Assembly: GCA_029573235.1 (NCBI GenBank)
Contig: JAKQGX010000004.1
Coordinates: 1 to 64,000 of the forward strand
Source: Bacteroidota bacterium
Lineage (GTDB): Bacteria; Bacteroidota; Bacteroidia; Chitinophagales; Chitinophagaceae
Direction of reading: 5' to 3'
Length of the DNA: 64,000 bases
Part shown: positions 54,525 through 63,545 of the stretch, piece by piece
How positions within the stretch are numbered: the first letter of the stretch is position 1
Layout: the number at the start of each line of letters is the position of its first letter
Notes under the pieces: generated by a model
The model's database searches: none
What the model was told of the DNA's origin: nothing
The model's input: the letters and a program-made list of their open reading frames with translations, nothing else
Position numbers and translations under genes: made by a program

Positions 54525-55213
54525 AATTCGGAATCATTGTTTTCCCGGGGTCGAATTGCGACAGAGATATGATGCATGCATTACAGGATGACTTGCAACA
54601 AGAAGTGGTAATGCTTTGGCACAAAGACAAAGACCTCAGCATGTTTGGCAAAGGCGATTGTATTGTCTTACCGGGCGGCTTTTCTTATGGCGATTACCTT
54701 CGTTGTGGTGCGCTGGCGCGCTTCAGCCCTATGATGGAACAAGTCATCCAATTTGCTCAAAATGGCGGAAAAGTACTGGGTGTCTGCAATGGCTTCCAGA
54801 TACTTTGCGAATCGGGGTTGCTGCCGGGTGTCTTGTTGCAAAACAATCATCAAAAGTTCATTTGCAAGAACACCTATATTAAAGCCGAACACCAGCATAA
54901 CTTCCTCACCCAAAACACCGGTGACCGAGTGTTGAAAATTCCTGTGGCACACGGTGAAGGACGCTACTTTGCAGACGCTCCTACAATGGAAACGTTAGAA
55001 AAAAACAACCAGATTGTGTTTCGTTATTGCGACGAGAATGGAGAAATAAGCATCGACGCCAACCCCAATGGCAGCACCAACAACATAGCCGGTATCTGCA
55101 ATGCCCAACACAATGTATTTGGCATGATGCCGCACCCTGAGCGGGCTTCCAGCAGTGCTTTACAAAATACAGACGGCAAATGGATATTAGAAGCTTTTTC
55201 CCTGATGAACTAA
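54521..55213 (+). CDS. purQ: Phosphoribosylformylglycinamidine synthase subunit PurQ
   Basis: MKFGIIVFPGSNCDRDMMHAL ... VLPGGFSYGDYLRCGALARFSPMM ... GKVLGVCNGFQILCESGLLPG. Confidence 0.96.
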   Translation: MKFGIIVFPGSNCDRDMMHALQDDLQQEVVMLWHKDKDLSMFGKGDCIVLPGGFSYGDYLRCGALARFSPMMEQVIQFAQNGGKVLGVCNGFQILCESGLLPGVLLQNNHQKFICKNTYIKAEHQHNFLTQNTGDRVLKIPVAHGEGRYFADAPTMETLEKNNQIVFRYCDENGEISIDANPNGSTNNIAGICNAQHNVFGMMPHPERASSSALQNTDGKWILEAFSLMN

Positions 55214-55225
55214 ATCGTCTGAGAC

Positions 55226-55702
55226 ATGAGATTCATTTTATCCTTATCCCTTTTCTTACTGGCAATAACCCCATTGAAGGCACAAGTAGGCAACCTAACC
55301 CCACAAGAACCCATTGCGGACCCTACCGAGTGGAAATTTTTTGCCCACAAACTTGATAATAAAACCTACGAATTAATCTTTCAGGTGACCCTTCAAAAAG
55401 GATGGCACCTTTTTTCATTAAACCCGGGCGACCCTTCCTTAATACCGCCTTCATTTTCTTTTACTCCCGATAAGAAATACAAAAAAACGGGCACTATTAC
55501 CGAAGAAGGAAACTTGGAAGAAGCTAATCTGGAAGGCTTTGACATGAAAGTGCGCTATTTTGAAGGAGAAGTGCGCTTTACCCAAAAGATCATCCTCAAA
55601 GAAACCGGAATGGCGATTTCCGGTACCCATACGTATCAGGTTTGTAATGATGTTATCTGCCTGCCGCCAACCGTAAAACCTTTTGAGTTCCGCATTCCAT
55701 AA
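55226..55702 (+). CDS. DsbD N-terminal-domain-like periplasmic protein
   Basis: ADPTEWKFFAHKLDNKTYELIFQVTLQKGWHLFSLNPGD...YQVCNDVICLPPTVKPFEF; homologous to N-terminus of the next gene. Confidence 0.85.
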   Translation: MRFILSLSLFLLAITPLKAQVGNLTPQEPIADPTEWKFFAHKLDNKTYELIFQVTLQKGWHLFSLNPGDPSLIPPSFSFTPDKKYKKTGTITEEGNLEEANLEGFDMKVRYFEGEVRFTQKIILKETGMAISGTHTYQVCNDVICLPPTVKPFEFRIP

Positions 55703-55738
55703 CACTAATTTCCCACTGTTGTACCACAAGCCATCGAT

Positions 55739-57877
55739 ATGAGTACATTTAAAAACAAACTGTTTCTATTCCTTTTTGCTTTGCTGACGAGCCATTTCAG
55801 CATGACCGCACAAATGATTGAAGACCCTACGCAATGGACGTATGAACTCAAGAAAAAATCAGACAAGGTTTATGATTTGGTATTTAAACTAAAACTAAAA
55901 GAACATTGGCATATCTGGTCGTTAAACCCGGGTGGCGATGGCTTACAAATCCCACCGGAGTTCACTATCGACAATAACCCTGCGGTGAAAAAGATGGGAT
56001 CCATCAAAGAAAGTGGCAAATTGATATCGGAAGAAATGGATGGTGTAGATGGGAAGGTCAACTACTTTCTGAATAATGTAGTGTATACCCAAACGGTAGA
56101 AGTAGCCAACAACACAACCATCAAAGGGAAATACCGCTACCAAGTATGCGATGAAACGCAATGCCTGGCTCCGAAAACCAAATCTTTTAGCCTAGAAGTA
56201 ACCGACAGCAAACCTGCTGCTACGGACACTACGACTACCGACAGCGCAATTACGACAGCCATTGATACAGCAACACCAACAAACTCAGTGGCTACAACGC
56301 CTACCTCCAACAACACTAACGATACCGCAGCCACCCTTGCCTCTGCAGATGATAACAATAGCAACAACGGTAAAGAAAAGAAGTCGTTATTATGGTTATT
56401 CTTTGCTTCATTGACGGGTGGCTTGCTCGCCGTACTTACACCCTGTGTGTATTCTATGATTCCTATTACGGTGAGTTTCTTCACCAAAAGAAGCAAGACT
56501 CGTGCAGAAGGTATTAAGAATGCCGTTTGGTACTCTTTATCCATCATTATTATCTTCACTATTCTCGGTGTATTAATATCCTTGTTCTTTGGTGCCAATG
56601 CCCTCAACAACCTTTCTACCAACTGGATTGCCAACCTGTTTTTCTTTGCCATCTTCGTGTTATTCGGCATTTCCTTCTTGGGTGCATTTGAGATTACACT
56701 ACCCTCTTCCTGGACGAGCAAAACCGATAGCAAAGCCGGTATTGGCAGCATGGGCGGTATCTTTTTCATGGCGCTCACGTTGGTCATCGTATCATTTTCA
56801 TGTACGGGACCCATTGTTGGTCCGTTGTTGGTACTTGCCGGCAGCGGTGGTATTGCTGGTCCGGCACTGGGTATGTTTGCCTTTTCGGTGGGGCTCGCCC
56901 TCCCCTTTGCATTGTTTGCGGTATTCCCCGGCATGCTCAATAAAATGGCGGCTTCGGGCGGGTGGTTGAATCAAGTAAAAGTAGTATTGGGCTTTATCGA
57001 GTTGATGCTGGCACTCAAGTTTTTCTCTAATGCCGACCTCGCACAAGGCTGGCGTATATTAGACCGTGAACTATTCATAGCCGTATGGATTGTATTATCG
57101 GTGCTATTAGGCTTGTACCTATTGGGCAAGTTGAAAATGTCGCATGATGATGCCTCCCCTAAAAATATTTATGGACAAGAATACGTGTCTATCTTTAAAC
57201 TATTCCTCGCCATCACGTTCTTCTCCTTTGCTGTTTATTTATTACCCGGTATGTGGGGAGCTCCACTGAATGGCATGAGCCAATTCTTACCACCCATGGG
57301 TACGCAAGATTATGTAGTGAGTAATGGTGGTGGTGGCAGTGGCAACGCCGGTCATGGCGGCGGCACCGTGGATGGCATTGCCCCGGTAAAATTTGTACAA
57401 GAACTGAAAATGTATGAACCGCCTATTGCGGTGCAAAACGGGCTGGTAACCTTCTACGATTATGAAGAAGCATTGGAAGCATCTAAGAAAATAAAGAAAC
57501 CCGTTATGCTGGACTTTACAGGCATCAACTGCGTGAATTGCCGAAAAATGGAAAGCCAAGTATGGAGCAATCCCGAAGTAATGAAACGCTTGAAAGAAGA
57601 TTTTATCATTGCTTCTCTCTATTGCGATTATGATAAAATTGAAGTACCCAAAGACCAACAGTTTTTCTCAAAAGAACTCAATGCACAAGTAGTGACTATC
57701 GGCGACTGGAATGAGCATTTGCAAGCTTCGAAGTTCAATTCCAACTCACAACCATTTTATTTCTTTGTAAATGGTGATGGTGTTAAATTGGTAGATGAAG
57801 GATATAGCTATAACTCCGATGCTTCCAAATTCATCCAACATCTAGACCGCGTGAAAGCCGCATATACCCAACAATAA
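55739..57877 (+). CDS. Protein-disulfide reductase DsbD family (N-terminal domain, CcdA-like TM domain, C-terminal thioredoxin)
   Basis: EDPTQWTYELKKKSDKVYDLVFKLKLKEHWHIWSLNPGG; GGLLAVLTPCVYSMIPITVSFF; LDFTGINCVNCRKMESQVWSNPEV. Confidence 0.95.
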   Translation: MSTFKNKLFLFLFALLTSHFSMTAQMIEDPTQWTYELKKKSDKVYDLVFKLKLKEHWHIWSLNPGGDGLQIPPEFTIDNNPAVKKMGSIKESGKLISEEMDGVDGKVNYFLNNVVYTQTVEVANNTTIKGKYRYQVCDETQCLAPKTKSFSLEVTDSKPAATDTTTTDSAITTAIDTATPTNSVATTPTSNNTNDTAATLASADDNNSNNGKEKKSLLWLFFASLTGGLLAVLTPCVYSMIPITVSFFTKRSKTRAEGIKNAVWYSLSIIIIFTILGVLISLFFGANALNNLSTNWIANLFFFAIFVLFGISFLGAFEITLPSSWTSKTDSKAGIGSMGGIFFMALTLVIVSFSCTGPIVGPLLVLAGSGGIAGPALGMFAFSVGLALPFALFAVFPGMLNKMAASGGWLNQVKVVLGFIELMLALKFFSNADLAQGWRILDRELFIAVWIVLSVLLGLYLLGKLKMSHDDASPKNIYGQEYVSIFKLFLAITFFSFAVYLLPGMWGAPLNGMSQFLPPMGTQDYVVSNGGGGSGNAGHGGGTVDGIAPVKFVQELKMYEPPIAVQNGLVTFYDYEEALEASKKIKKPVMLDFTGINCVNCRKMESQVWSNPEVMKRLKEDFIIASLYCDYDKIEVPKDQQFFSKELNAQVVTIGDWNEHLQASKFNSNSQPFYFFVNGDGVKLVDEGYSYNSDASKFIQHLDRVKAAYTQQ

Positions 57878-57937
57878 TACGGGTGGCATTGAAAGCAAAA
57901 TCTATAAAACAATAACCGCTCCAATAATAGTAGAGCA

Positions 57938-57978
57938 CCACAAAAAAAGCAGTCCTAATGGGGCTGCTTTTTTTGTGG
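57938..57978. terminator. Strong hairpin terminator separating the dsbD gene from the CRISPR-related locus
   Basis: CCACAAAAAAAGCAG ... CTGCTTTTTTTGTGG (15-bp perfect outer stem). Confidence 0.85.
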
Positions 57979-58109
57979 CGGTTGGAGAATGTATTAGATA
58001 TCACTCGTCTGGTATTAATAGGGAAAGAAATTTCGTAGTTGCAAAACTATTTCTCAAAAAGAGCTAACTCAATTATCTTGCTTATACACAGACCAATAAA
58101 CTAAAGTAT

Positions 58110-58292
58110 ATGAAAAACAACCAAAATGCATTCACCCAAAAGTATCCCCTCTCCAAAACCCTAAGATTTGAACTGAAACCGATAGGGAAAACTTTAGAAC
58201 ATATAGAAGCCAAAGGCCTTTTAAGCCAAGACGAGCAAAGAGCGGAAAGTTATAAGAAGATGAAGTTACAGTTTATTCAAAAAGGAAATTAA
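58110..58292 (+). pseudogene. Cas12a (Cpf1) N-terminal remnant, 60 codons
   Basis: [45 protein letters not shown] is the canonical Cas12a N-terminus ([21 protein letters not shown]...); homology stops at about codon 50 and the frame ends in LQFIQKGN*. Confidence 0.88.
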
Positions 58293-58317
58293 ATATTAAA
58301 TCATAAAACAATAAAAT

Positions 58318-61300
58318 ATGGAAAAGTTTAAAATCACAAAAACAATTCGCTTTAAAGCAATACCACAAAAAGCAGAAAGACTACAGGCTCAAGCAGAGGC
58401 ATTAATGGATAATCCTAAAGCGGACATTACTGTGCTTGTCATTAAGGGTTTTGATTTAATTAATTTATTTGAGGAATTAGTCTATACCAATGATAAAAAA
58501 GAGTATTTAAGAAAAAATATTACTATCCATTTTAGATGGTTACGACAATATGTAAAAAATGAATGGTACGATTGGAAACAAGGGAAAATTGAAATAGAAA
58601 ATGATAATAACAAAGCAAAGCAAAAGCAACCCCAAAAATCCAATTCACCCTTTGCTAGCTTATTAGCCATAAGAGATAATTTTGATGATGCTAAAGAAAA
58701 AGAACAAACAGACCATACTAACAAAACGGCAAAAAACAGTGAGGATAAAAAATTACCATTAGGCTCTGTGCCTTTTCTAAAAAATGAACTTCAAAATATT
58801 AGTAGTAGTTGGCGGGAGCTATTAGATGAATTAAGAAAAGCTTTTGAACGACCTGAGGAAAACCGTATGCGCAGAGCTGATATTGCTAAATTTTTAGGAG
58901 GGCTTTCCACGAGACAAATGCTCCCTGCATTAATCGAATTCATTAATGATTTAAACGATAAAAAATCAGAAGAACAAATTAATGCTTTAAAAAAATTAGT
59001 ACAAGAGTTTAAAGAACTACTTGAAACTTGTCAAAATGCTTATTTATCTGCACAAAGTTCCGGCATAAATATAGCAAGGGCAAGCTTTAACTATTATACA
59101 TTAAATAAGAAAGAGAAAAATTATACAGAAGAAAGGCAAAAAATATTAAACAGCTTGTCAAGGTCATTTTTTGAAAAAGGAAGAGTACCCCAAATTATTA
59201 AGGATTTAAGCATTGACGAAACCCTTTCAATTGGAAACCTATATGAGTTTCTAAAAAAATATAAAGCAGAGCAAAAACAACAATTTCAAGAAGCAGTAAG
59301 CCAAGGTTTAAAGTTTAATGAACTGAAAGAAAAATTTCCATTATTTGATACAATTGAACCTATCTATAAAGACTTTGTTGCAAAAACCAATGCAATTACT
59401 CAAAAAAGTACTGCTTTACAAAACAGCTCTCAAACCAAAGATCTTAAAGATGAAATCAATAAACTCAAAAGAGAACGGGGGCAGATGTTTCAGAAAGGAA
59501 AATTCAGGAAATATACCGAGTTATGTGATGTTTATAAAAAAGTTGCTCAAAATAAAGGAAAACTAAAAGCAGCTCTGATAGGTATCGAAAAAGAAAAATT
59601 AGATTCCCAAAAATTGCAATACTGGGCTTTGATTGGAAGGCAAAACAATCAATACAAACTCTATCTTATCCCCAAAGAAAAAGTGCAGGAAGCCTATGCT
59701 GAAATATCCAGGCAAGGCAGAATAGAAAACGAGGTAAGTACACCGCTGTATTATTTTGAATCGTTTACTTTTAGGGCTTTAAGAAAATTATGTTTTGGGG
59801 TAAATGGAAATACTTTTATTCCTGAAATCAAAAAGGCATTTCCTGAATTCAACACACCTGACTTTGGTGAGCATACTTTCAGAACGGGAAATATTGAACA
59901 AGATGAGCAAAACTTAATTCAATTCTATCAAAAAGTGTTAGATACTGATTTTGTTCTTAGAAATTTAAGGTTGCCTCATTCTCAATTGCAAGAAGTAATA
60001 GATACTAAATACAACAGTCTTCAAGAATTTAAGATTGCCATAGAAAAAGTATGTTACGCCAAACAAACAGTCTTAAATTCAAGAGTATTAAGGCTATTGG
60101 AAACCGATTTTAAAGCACAAATTGTTGAGCTAAGCAGTTTAGATTTAAATAAAGAAAATCCTACCCATTTAAAAGCACATACCCTTTTGTGGAATAGCTT
60201 TTGGAGTAAAGAAAATGAAGCCAATCATTTTACCACTAGAATAAATCCTGAGATCAGCATCTATTGGCGTGAAGCTAAAGCCTCTCGAATAGAAAAGTAT
60301 GGAAAAGGAACGCCGCTTTATGATGAGAGAAAGAAAAACAGGTATTTGCATCCTCAATTTACAGTCGCATTTACTTTCAATGAAAATGCACTTAGCAATG
60401 AGTTGAATTTTGCTTTTGAGGGTTTTGAGAAAAAGAAAGAAGCTCTAAACAATTTCAACCAGCAAATAAACCAAGAGTTTAAAAAGGGATTAGAAAATCA
60501 AATTTTAGGTGCTTTTGGTATTGATACCGGAGAAGCAGAATTGGCAACCATTGGATTAACAGATAATGGAAAACCTTTTCCTACAAAGCTTATTCGGCTA
60601 AAAACAGAAAAATTAAATTTTGAAAAACAAGGCTTTTTTAAAGACGGCACACCCAGAGAAAAACCCTATCGTGCTATTGACAATATGAGTTATTTCTTAA
60701 ATCAAGAATTGTACGAAAAAACTTTTAGAGATTATCTTTTTCAAGAAACTTATACGGAAATTTTTGAAGAATTTGAAACCACTACTATTGACTTAACTTG
60801 TGCCAAAGTGATTTGCGGACATATTGTTTTGAATGGTGATTTGCATATGCGTACCAAGCTCAATTTATTGAATGCAAAAAGGCAAATACGACAAGCACAA
60901 ATTCTTAACCCATCTTTAGAAATAAAATTTGAAGAAGATAAAATCTTGATGCCTGAAACTGATGAAGATAAAAAAGCCATCACATCTTGGAAAGCCATCT
61001 ATCATACCAATGAAGAGTTGGAGCAAATACAACCTATAAAAACAGTAAATGAAATGCTACTATCTTATTTAAAAGAGATTAAAGTAGATGAATCTATTGA
61101 AATAGAAAGCATCAACCGATACCGCAAAGTAGTGGCGGGAAATATGGTTGGGGTTATAGCTCATTTGTACAATAAATATCCTATCCTTATTGCTATTGAA
61201 AATCTTGCCCAAGGCACTATTGAAAAACATCGTTTGCGTTATCAAGGTGTAATGGACAGACCTTTGGAGACAGCACTGTATCGTAAATTCCAATCGAAAG

Positions 61301-61614
61301 GATTAACGCCTCCTATATCTGATGTTGTTGCAATTAGAGAAGCCCTTACCGAAAAGAAAAATAATAAAAAAAGTCAGTTGGGTGTATTACAATTTGTAGA
61401 TGAGCAACTCACCAGTAAAACCTGCCCCAATTGTGGCAAGAATGCCTATGAAGGTAGTAGAAAAGAATTGTACTTAAAGGAGAAGAAACAAGGAATTTTT
61501 TCTTGTACTTGTGGCTATCACAACATCAATAATCCTATGGGCTTGAACTTACACAGTAATGATGCTGTTGCCGCATTTAACATTGCCAAAAGAGGCATTA
61601 AAAACATTAAATAA
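58318..61614 (+). CDS. Divergent Cas12-family (type V) effector with RuvC nuclease and zinc ribbon, 1098 aa, Cas12a2-like C-terminal architecture
   Basis: N-terminus ITKTIRFKAIP (cf. Cas12a [11 protein letters not shown]); RuvC-I GAFGIDTGEAELATIGLTDNGKP (D736); RuvC-II NMVGVIAHLYNKYPILIAIENL (E961); zinc ribbon TSKTCPNCG...FSCTCGYH (C1036, C1039, C1063, C1065); RuvC-III HSNDAVAAFNIAKRG (D1082). Confidence 0.88.
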   Translation: MEKFKITKTIRFKAIPQKAERLQAQAEALMDNPKADITVLVIKGFDLINLFEELVYTNDKKEYLRKNITIHFRWLRQYVKNEWYDWKQGKIEIENDNNKAKQKQPQKSNSPFASLLAIRDNFDDAKEKEQTDHTNKTAKNSEDKKLPLGSVPFLKNELQNISSSWRELLDELRKAFERPEENRMRRADIAKFLGGLSTRQMLPALIEFINDLNDKKSEEQINALKKLVQEFKELLETCQNAYLSAQSSGINIARASFNYYTLNKKEKNYTEERQKILNSLSRSFFEKGRVPQIIKDLSIDETLSIGNLYEFLKKYKAEQKQQFQEAVSQGLKFNELKEKFPLFDTIEPIYKDFVAKTNAITQKSTALQNSSQTKDLKDEINKLKRERGQMFQKGKFRKYTELCDVYKKVAQNKGKLKAALIGIEKEKLDSQKLQYWALIGRQNNQYKLYLIPKEKVQEAYAEISRQGRIENEVSTPLYYFESFTFRALRKLCFGVNGNTFIPEIKKAFPEFNTPDFGEHTFRTGNIEQDEQNLIQFYQKVLDTDFVLRNLRLPHSQLQEVIDTKYNSLQEFKIAIEKVCYAKQTVLNSRVLRLLETDFKAQIVELSSLDLNKENPTHLKAHTLLWNSFWSKENEANHFTTRINPEISIYWREAKASRIEKYGKGTPLYDERKKNRYLHPQFTVAFTFNENALSNELNFAFEGFEKKKEALNNFNQQINQEFKKGLENQILGAFGIDTGEAELATIGLTDNGKPFPTKLIRLKTEKLNFEKQGFFKDGTPREKPYRAIDNMSYFLNQELYEKTFRDYLFQETYTEIFEEFETTTIDLTCAKVICGHIVLNGDLHMRTKLNLLNAKRQIRQAQILNPSLEIKFEEDKILMPETDEDKKAITSWKAIYHTNEELEQIQPIKTVNEMLLSYLKEIKVDESIEIESINRYRKVVAGNMVGVIAHLYNKYPILIAIENLAQGTIEKHRLRYQGVMDRPLETALYRKFQSKGLTPPISDVVAIREALTEKKNNKKSQLGVLQFVDEQLTSKTCPNCGKNAYEGSRKELYLKEKKQGIFSCTCGYHNINNPMGLNLHSNDAVAAFNIAKRGIKNIK

Positions 61615-63536
61615 TGAAGTACATATTTGCAATTGACGAAACAGGAAATTTTTCTTTTGATGAAAAGGCTAACTCTTATGTATGTGGAGTTTTAATTTCT
61701 AAATCAGAAAATGAACTAAAGCAAAAGTATAAGGAAGCTTATCAATCTTTTTTTCCTAATAGGTTAGTTCCTGATACAAAAGAGCAGCTAATAGGAAAGG
61801 AGCAGGAACATTTTCATTTTGCAAAACTCTTCAATAACCAAAAAGAAATTTGCAAAACCGAATTATTACCATTAGCAAATAAGATTTATATTTCTTCAGG
61901 AAAACCCTTGCTATTTGCCAATAACCAAAACTATTGGCAAATAGCGGTTACGGCAGTGATTACACAACTACTAAAGCAACAAAAATTTGATAGAGACGAT
62001 GCTTTAGAAATTCAAATTGATTTTAGAGCAGATAAAGTTTGGGGCACTATCAATGAAACCAGTCCCGACTTTTTAGCTTATCACAATATATTGAAAAATC
62101 AGTTTGAGCTTATCATTAAACCCTACAAAGACACATTAAACATCCCCATAAGCATTTTATTTGCCAGTGATACTTCGTCTTTTTTTGTAAATCTTGCAGA
62201 CATTGTTTGCGGCATTGTTAAGCAGCACAAGGAGGTAAACAGCATAAAATGTCCTTGCGAAAAAGTAATGGGAAATAGTAATCCTGCCTTATTGATAGCA
62301 AATAATCCTTTAGCAGCTTTGGTAACTATTTTTCAAGAACTACTTAATAATGGAGTTTCCAATAATACCGCTTTAATGTCAACTATCTTGGAGCGATGCC
62401 GAAAGGAACAAAATTTATACAATCAGGTTTGGGAAATTTTTTATAGCTTTTTAAAATTTCAAATTAAGGAACGCTTTGAAAACAATCATTTCTCTAAACT
62501 CAATGAAATAAATTCCTTATTCTTAAAAGAGTTTAATCGCAACTTTCAAAAAATAAATAGCGACAAAACCTTAGATATTGCTACTTTATTTGTGGAGTTT
62601 GCTTCGCATAATGGGGAACATATTTTACCTTTTTCAAATGACTTTTTCCTAAACATCTTAAATGATAACCATAACGAAAGTAGGATTTTGAGAAAATGGG
62701 AAAAATGGATTAGTTATGAACTAAGAAGTGCACAAATCTTATTTAACAGTTATGAATTCGATACTATTGAAAGTCGTTTTGAATCCCTTTGGAATCAACA
62801 AGAAAGCATTATTAAATCTATTCCGTTTGCCGAAATTAAAGATGAACACACTACAGCGATTATAGGTACATTGGCACAATCTTATGCCTATAAAGGAAAA
62901 ATGGACAAGGCAATAGAGTATTTTGAACTCTCATTGGAATATGCTACCAGAAGTAATGCTCAAGCCTATTTTTATTTATTGACTTGTCATTTGCTTAAAC
63001 AAGATATTCCCAAAGTGTATCACTATTTTGAATTACACACCCTTACTAAGGCTCAAGATTTTCAAAACAAAAAAGAAAAGAACATTTGGTCCCTGTTAGC
63101 TTATGCTAAACTTAGAGCATTAGAGTTATATACAAATGGTTCTAGTAATCTTCCTGAAATTATTTCAAATGAAGTAGAACCAAATTCTTACCCATATCCA
63201 CTTTTGCTGAAGTGGCAAGCTTTGGCACTTATATTAGAAAACAAAACAGAAAATAAAGAAAGAATAATAAGTTTATTGACACAGGCATTAGAAACTTTGT
63301 TACAAGATAGAAACGGATTTACTATCCAAACATTATCTATCCCAATTATTCAGCTATTTGCATTAATTGATAATACTAATCCATACCACGCCCAATATAG
63401 TCGTTTGATAAGAGAGTGGTCAGAGCAGAGTTTGCCTTTTAAAGGTTTTATTGAAAATTCAGATTTTCTACAAAGTTTAAAAAATGATAAGGATGCTTGG
63501 TATAGAGCGATATCCTTACCCTTTATATATTCTTAA
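61614..63536 (+). CDS. DUF3800 domain protein with C-terminal TPR-like region, translationally coupled to the Cas12-like gene
   Basis: MKYIFAIDETGNFSF (DESG-type motif), SSFFVNLADIVCGIVKQH (terminal DUF3800 LADxVxG motif); C-terminal helical repeats IIGTLAQSYAYKGKMDKAIEYFELSLEYA; TAATG stop/start overlap with upstream gene. Confidence 0.8.
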   Translation: MKYIFAIDETGNFSFDEKANSYVCGVLISKSENELKQKYKEAYQSFFPNRLVPDTKEQLIGKEQEHFHFAKLFNNQKEICKTELLPLANKIYISSGKPLLFANNQNYWQIAVTAVITQLLKQQKFDRDDALEIQIDFRADKVWGTINETSPDFLAYHNILKNQFELIIKPYKDTLNIPISILFASDTSSFFVNLADIVCGIVKQHKEVNSIKCPCEKVMGNSNPALLIANNPLAALVTIFQELLNNGVSNNTALMSTILERCRKEQNLYNQVWEIFYSFLKFQIKERFENNHFSKLNEINSLFLKEFNRNFQKINSDKTLDIATLFVEFASHNGEHILPFSNDFFLNILNDNHNESRILRKWEKWISYELRSAQILFNSYEFDTIESRFESLWNQQESIIKSIPFAEIKDEHTTAIIGTLAQSYAYKGKMDKAIEYFELSLEYATRSNAQAYFYLLTCHLLKQDIPKVYHYFELHTLTKAQDFQNKKEKNIWSLLAYAKLRALELYTNGSSNLPEIISNEVEPNSYPYPLLLKWQALALILENKTENKERIISLLTQALETLLQDRNGFTIQTLSIPIIQLFALIDNTNPYHAQYSRLIREWSEQSLPFKGFIENSDFLQSLKNDKDAWYRAISLPFIYS

Positions 63537-63545
63537 TGAAAACTT

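Noticed and set aside
56137-56940. 267-aa minus-strand ORF
   Set aside because: Fully antisense to the well-supported DsbD-family gene; composition reflects the opposite strand and no recognisable domain
58036-58049. Small inverted repeat TAGTT-GCAA-AACTA upstream of the Cas12a stub as a possible crRNA-repeat relic
   Set aside because: Stem is only 5 bp, single copy, and it lacks the Cas12a repeat core; chance expectation is high
58482-58724. Minus-strand ORF inside the Cas12-like gene (candidate antisense anti-CRISPR)
   Set aside because: Hydrophobic Phe/Leu-rich translation is what the antisense of Lys/Glu-rich coding sequence gives; no independent support
60738-60900. IDLTCAKVICGHIVLNGDLHMRTKLNLLNAKRQIRQAQ as RuvC-I
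   Set aside because: The earlier GAFGIDTGEAELATIGLTDNGKP at about 60510-60580 is a much better RuvC-I match; this segment more likely corresponds to the post-RuvC-I/bridge region
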